Source: Ruminococcaceae bacterium UBA7135
GTDB taxonomy: Bacteria > Bacillota > Clostridia > Oscillospirales > Ruminococcaceae
NCBI GenBank assembly: GCA_002492075.1
Contig: DKXD01000167.1
Coordinates: 1 to 8,322 of the forward strand
Direction: 5' to 3'
Length of the DNA: 8,322 bases
The notes beneath the pieces are model-generated. The model was not told the DNA's origin. It saw only the letters and a program-made list of their open reading frames with translations, and did not search any database. Below, one piece after another: positions 5,453 to 8,322 of the stretch. The position numbers and the translations under genes were made by a program. How positions within the stretch are numbered: position 1 is the stretch's first letter; every line of letters starts with the position of its first letter.

Positions 5453-6073
5453 GTGGAGTACAAAACGATAGCCGCCCGCTGTGAGGCGCGGTTTGTTGAG
5501 AAAAAATCCGAGTTTATAGGGTACTTGGCTCCCGTAGCTTCCGAGGAGCAAGCAGTTGCCTTTATAAACGAGATACGCGCAATGCACCGCAAAGCCACTC
5601 ATAACTGTTACGCTTATATCCTTCGTGAGAATGCCATTGCCCGACATTCGGACGATGGCGAGCCTTCGGGAACGGCGGGCGTGCCTATTTACGAGGTACT
5701 TCGCAAGGAGGAACTGTGCGACGTCGCGTGTGTGGTAACGCGCTATTTCGGCGGGATAATGCTCGGCGCGGGAGGCTTGGTGAGAGCATACACGCGCGGA
5801 GCAAAGGACGCCATTTCCGCCGCAGCCATAAAGGTTATGGCAATGGCGGCGCAGGTCGAGATCAAGGTCGATTACTCGCTGTATGGCAGACTTCCGCAGA
5901 TCTTCGCGGAATTCGATACCAAAATCGAGAGCGAGGAGTTCGCTGATGATGTAAGGATCACCGCGTTCGTTCGCGAGGAGCTTTCCCAAAAGCTGACGGA
6001 AAAGCTTGTGGATAGCTGTAACGGAAAAATATCTGTACAAATTCCACAAAAAATGTGGTTTGATTTTGCTTAA
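5453..6073 (+). CDS. yigZ: YigZ/IMPACT family protein
   Basis: A 206-residue protein with the IMPACT N-terminal domain (UPF0029, about 1-125) and a C-terminal DUF1949 domain with an EF-G-like ferredoxin fold (about 133-200). Family hallmarks are clear: K-S-E-F-I-G-Y near the start, A-T-H-N-C-Y-A-Y, D-D-G-E-P-S-G-T-A-G (67-76) and R-Y-F-G-G-I-x-L-G-A-G-G-L-V-R-A-Y (97-113). The eukaryotic relative IMPACT/YIH1 restrains the translation-control kinase Gcn2. The bacterial role is not settled, though a ribosome- or RNA-related job is often suggested. The start is GTG at 5453, chosen because GGAGGT (5443-5448) lies four bases before it and the protein begins at the family's usual point. I find no convincing promoter in 5361-5452. 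No terminator separates it from the next gene, so it may be read through. Confidence 0.93.
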   Translation: MEYKTIAARCEARFVEKKSEFIGYLAPVASEEQAVAFINEIRAMHRKATHNCYAYILRENAIARHSDDGEPSGTAGVPIYEVLRKEELCDVACVVTRYFGGIMLGAGGLVRAYTRGAKDAISAAAIKVMAMAAQVEIKVDYSLYGRLPQIFAEFDTKIESEEFADDVRITAFVREELSQKLTEKLVDSCNGKISVQIPQKMWFDFA

Positions 6074-6147
6074 AACGCCGAAATTTGCCGATAAAAAAAG
6101 GTATAACCGCGTCGAAAATTGTATATATATTCAGAGAGTATTTGATT

Positions 6148-6156
6148 GGAGTGATA
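6148..6156 (+). promoter_or_regulatory. Ribosome binding site deciding the dgt start
   Basis: GGAGTGAT (6148-6155) lies just before GTG (6157) and TTG (6160), which are both in frame. GTG is at 5 bases and TTG at 8 bases from the GGAG core. A longer in-frame reading from TTG at 6085 has no ribosome site and adds 24 residues not seen in the family. Confidence 0.6.
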
Positions 6157-7158
6157 GTGTTGCTGCCGCGTGAACGTATAATCGAAAACGAACGCCTTAT
6201 TTTGAGCGAATATGCATGTAAAGCCGCGGACAGCCGCGGACGCCGGGTGTATGAAAAACCGTGCGATTTCCGCACTGATTTTCAGCGCGACCGCGACCGT
6301 ATAATTCATTGCAACGCCTTTCGCCGATTGAAGCACAAAACGCAGGTGTTCCTTATCCCGCACGGCGACCACTACCGCACGCGCCTTACGCACACGCTTG
6401 AGGTGAGCCAGATAGCGCGAACCGTATCGTGCGCTTTGGGTCTTAACGAAGACCTTACGGAGGCGATAGCTCTCGGGCACGATCTGGGTCACACTCCTTT
6501 CGGGCACGACGGCGAACGTGTTCTGAATTTGCTGCTGCCGGGAGGGTTTTCGCATAATTTGCAGAGCAAACGCGTTGTCGAGGTTATAGAAAAGGACGGA
6601 AAAGGTCTGAACCTTACCTTTGAAGTGATAGACGGCATAGTCGCTCATCGCGGAAGCTCCGCGCCGCCCGTGACCCGCGAGGGCATGGTGGTGCGCTTTT
6701 GTGATAAAATAGCTTACGTAAATCACGATATCGAGGACGCTATGCGCGGCGGAGTAATTACGCAGGAGAAGCTCCCGAAATATCCCGTGGAGTTTTTGGG
6801 AGACACCAAGTCAAAGCGGATAACGAGCCTTGTGCGTTCGCTTGTTGAAAACAGCGGCGAGGAAATTCGGTTTGACGAGGAAACCAAAGCGGCGTTTGCA
6901 GAGCTGCGGGATTTTATGTTTAACAATGTCTACAGAGCCGAGCCTACCGTTGCCGAAAAGGACAAGGCGGGTCACATCATAGAATATCTTTATGAGTATT
7001 TTTATAAGAATCAAGATGAGCTGCCGCCGCTTTACAGGCGTATTGCCGAGCGTGACGGCGCTGAGATCGCCGTTGGGGATTTTATCAGCGGAATGACCGA
7101 CGAATATGCGATAGAGCGTTTCAGCGATATTTGCATACCCAAAGGCTGGAGCAGGTAA
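6157..7158 (+). CDS. dgt: dGTP triphosphohydrolase-like HD-domain protein
   Basis: A 333-residue HD-superfamily protein of the deoxyguanosinetriphosphate triphosphohydrolase-like group, which splits dNTPs into the deoxynucleoside and triphosphate and so tunes nucleotide pools. The metal site is complete: His79 in R-L-T-H-T-L-E-V, His108-Asp109 in G-H-D-L-G-H, and Asp191 in N-H-D-I-E-D-A. The lead-in F-Q-R-D-R-D-R-I-I-H-C with F-R-R-L-K-H-K-T-Q-V-F is family typical, as are G-H-T-P-F-G-H and V-A-H-R-G (162-166). Length fits the short clostridial/Bacillus type, not the 500-residue E. coli Dgt, so the natural nucleotide preference is uncertain. The start is non-ATG: GTG 6157 is preferred, TTG 6160 nearly as good. 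It stands 18 bases before dnaG, and dgt-dnaG is a common clostridial order, so the two are probably one transcript. Confidence 0.93.
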   Translation: MLLPRERIIENERLILSEYACKAADSRGRRVYEKPCDFRTDFQRDRDRIIHCNAFRRLKHKTQVFLIPHGDHYRTRLTHTLEVSQIARTVSCALGLNEDLTEAIALGHDLGHTPFGHDGERVLNLLLPGGFSHNLQSKRVVEVIEKDGKGLNLTFEVIDGIVAHRGSSAPPVTREGMVVRFCDKIAYVNHDIEDAMRGGVITQEKLPKYPVEFLGDTKSKRITSLVRSLVENSGEEIRFDEETKAAFAELRDFMFNNVYRAEPTVAEKDKAGHIIEYLYEYFYKNQDELPPLYRRIAERDGAEIAVGDFISGMTDEYAIERFSDICIPKGWSR

Positions 7159-7176
7159 AAAATAAGGGGTGAGTAA

Positions 7177-8322
7177 ATGCGCTTTTCCGATGATTATTTG
7201 CGCAGTGTTGAGGATAACAATGACATAATATCGGTTGCCGGCAGCTATGTTCAGCTTAAACGCACGGGGAATACATATTCATGCTGCTGTCCGTTTCACT
7301 CTGAAAAAACCCCGTCCTGTCACTTTTATCCCTCAACGAACAGCTTTTATTGCTTTGGCTGCCATATCGGCGGCAGCGTTATCACTTTCATAAAAGAGAT
7401 CGAAAAACTCGATTTTATGGAGGCTGTTAAATTTTTGGCGGAACGCGCGGGAATGTCTCTGCCGGACGATACAAGCGATAATTCCGCGGAAAAGCGTCGC
7501 CGTTTGTTCGAGATGAACAAGGCGGCGGGCAAGTATTTCCACGATCGGCTGATGTCGCCGGAGGGAAAGATCGGACTTGATTACTTGACGAACCGCGGAC
7601 TTTCAATGCACACGATAAGACGTTTCGGGCTTGGATTTGCTGCGGACGATTGGCAAAAGCTGCATTTTTATATGCGCGGACTGGGCTATTCCGATTTTGA
7701 GCTTGCCGAAGCGTCGCTTATTTCCGCGAATAATAACAAGTTTTACGATAAATTCAGGAACCGCGTTATGTTTCCGATATTCGATACGCGCGGGAATGTC
7801 GTGGGCTTCGGCGGCAGAACGCTTGGCGATGACAAGGCGAAGTATCTTAACAGCGGGGAAACTCCCGTGTTCCATAAGGGAGATATGCTTTACGCGCTGA
7901 ACATCGCCAAAAATTCCAAGGCGGATTATTTCATACTCTGCGAGGGGTATATGGATGTTATCGCGATGCATCAAGCGGGCTTTGACAGCGCCGTGGCGTC
8001 GCTTGGAACAGCGCTTACTCCGCAGCACGCCAACCTGCTTTCCCGGTTGGGGAAAAAAGAGGTCGTGCTGTCTTACGATTCGGACGCGGCGGGGCAGAAC
8101 GCCTCGTCAAGGGCGATAAATCTGTTCGCGAATGTTGGGCTGCACGCCAGAGTCCTTAAGATAGACGGCGCAAAGGATCCGGACGAATTCATAAAGAAAT
8201 ACGGCGGCGAACGCTTTAAGGACATTATCGACAAATCCGGCGGAGCTATTGATTTTCAGATGGACAAGCTTTTGGCGGGGCTTGATATCTACACCGATGA
8301 CGGCAAGGCGCAGTACCTTAAA
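7177..8322 (+). CDS. dnaG: DNA primase DnaG (5' part, runs off the window)
   Basis: The first 382 codons of DNA primase, which makes RNA primers at the replication fork. The N-terminal CHC2 zinc domain is about 1-100, with Cys38-x2-His41 and Cys59-x2-Cys62 and the usual C-P-F-H-x-E-K-T-P-S. The catalytic core follows. It holds R-N-R-V-M-F-P-I-F-D and G-F-G-G-R-T, then the TOPRIM fold with Glu256 (C-E-G-Y-M-D-V) and the Asp301/Asp303 pair (Y-D-S-D-A-A-G). These align with E265, D309 and D311 of E. coli DnaG. The C-terminal helicase-binding domain (about 200 residues more) lies beyond the edge; there is no sign of a break. TAAGGGGTGA (7163-7172), a near-perfect ribosome site, precedes the ATG at 7177. 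Extra cysteines at 36, 37 and 48 crowd the zinc site. Confidence 0.97.
   Translation, partial: MRFSDDYLRSVEDNNDIISVAGSYVQLKRTGNTYSCCCPFHSEKTPSCHFYPSTNSFYCFGCHIGGSVITFIKEIEKLDFMEAVKFLAERAGMSLPDDTSDNSAEKRRRLFEMNKAAGKYFHDRLMSPEGKIGLDYLTNRGLSMHTIRRFGLGFAADDWQKLHFYMRGLGYSDFELAEASLISANNNKFYDKFRNRVMFPIFDTRGNVVGFGGRTLGDDKAKYLNSGETPVFHKGDMLYALNIAKNSKADYFILCEGYMDVIAMHQAGFDSAVASLGTALTPQHANLLSRLGKKEVVLSYDSDAAGQNASSRAINLFANVGLHARVLKIDGAKDPDEFIKKYGGERFKDIIDKSGGAIDFQMDKLLAGLDIYTDDGKAQYLK

Noticed and set aside
5318..6049. A 243-codon minus-strand open frame over yigZ
   Set aside because: It covers the rpmE terminator and the conserved yigZ frame, and shows no recognisable motif or ribosome site.
6085..6131. 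Possible dgt promoter (TATAAC at 6102 or TATATT at 6126)
   Set aside because: No matching -35 box at proper spacing for either. Read-through from yigZ is as likely.
6222..6241. Perfect tandem duplication of the 10-mer AGCCGCGGAC inside dgt
   Set aside because: A 10-base duplication would shift the frame, yet the encoded A-A-D-S-R-G-R matches the family's conserved S-x-G-R region. It is therefore coincidence, not a recent insertion.

Overview
The window reads as a chromosomal stretch of an anaerobic low-to-mid-GC Firmicute, most likely a clostridial lineage in the Ruminococcaceae/Oscillospiraceae neighbourhood. The reasons are the style of the proteins (dGTPase-like HD protein next to DnaG, clostridial four-cysteine mini-protein, PgcA-type phosphoglucomutase), strong AGGAGG/AGGTGA ribosome binding sites, sigma-A promoters with TGNTATAAT boxes, and roughly balanced base composition. 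This placement is inference from sequence character, not from a database match. All recognised genes are on the plus strand. I see no tRNA, rRNA, IS element, prophage gene or CRISPR array.

Layout. 1-124: the tail of a gene that may be a PP2C-type protein phosphatase. 175-957: an SseB-family protein. 1029-1356: a self-contained unit of promoter, small four-cysteine protein and intrinsic terminator. 1365-3039: a tightly packed three-gene cluster made of rimI (ribosomal protein N-acetyltransferase), a 189-residue protein with a possible ADP-ribosyltransferase-like N-terminus, and a 232-residue unrecognised protein. Its junctions are ATGA and TAATG overlaps. 3144-4976: phosphoglucomutase/phosphomannomutase with a strong promoter and a hairpin at the start of its mRNA. 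5000-5360: ribosomal protein L31 (rpmE) with a promoter, an UP-element-like A/T tract and a strong terminator. 5453-6073: YigZ/IMPACT family protein. 6157-8322: dgt-like HD triphosphohydrolase followed by dnaG, which runs off the right edge. dgt-dnaG is the start of a macromolecular-synthesis cluster that in many clostridia continues into rpoD.

How the genes fit together. Most of the window is housekeeping: sugar-phosphate interconversion (PgcA), translation (L31, RimI), nucleotide pool and replication priming (Dgt, DnaG). No clear defence or secondary-metabolite system is present. The least explained parts are the translation-coupled pair at 1772-3039, the four-cysteine mini-protein at 1098-1313, and the regulatory details upstream of pgcA and rpmE.
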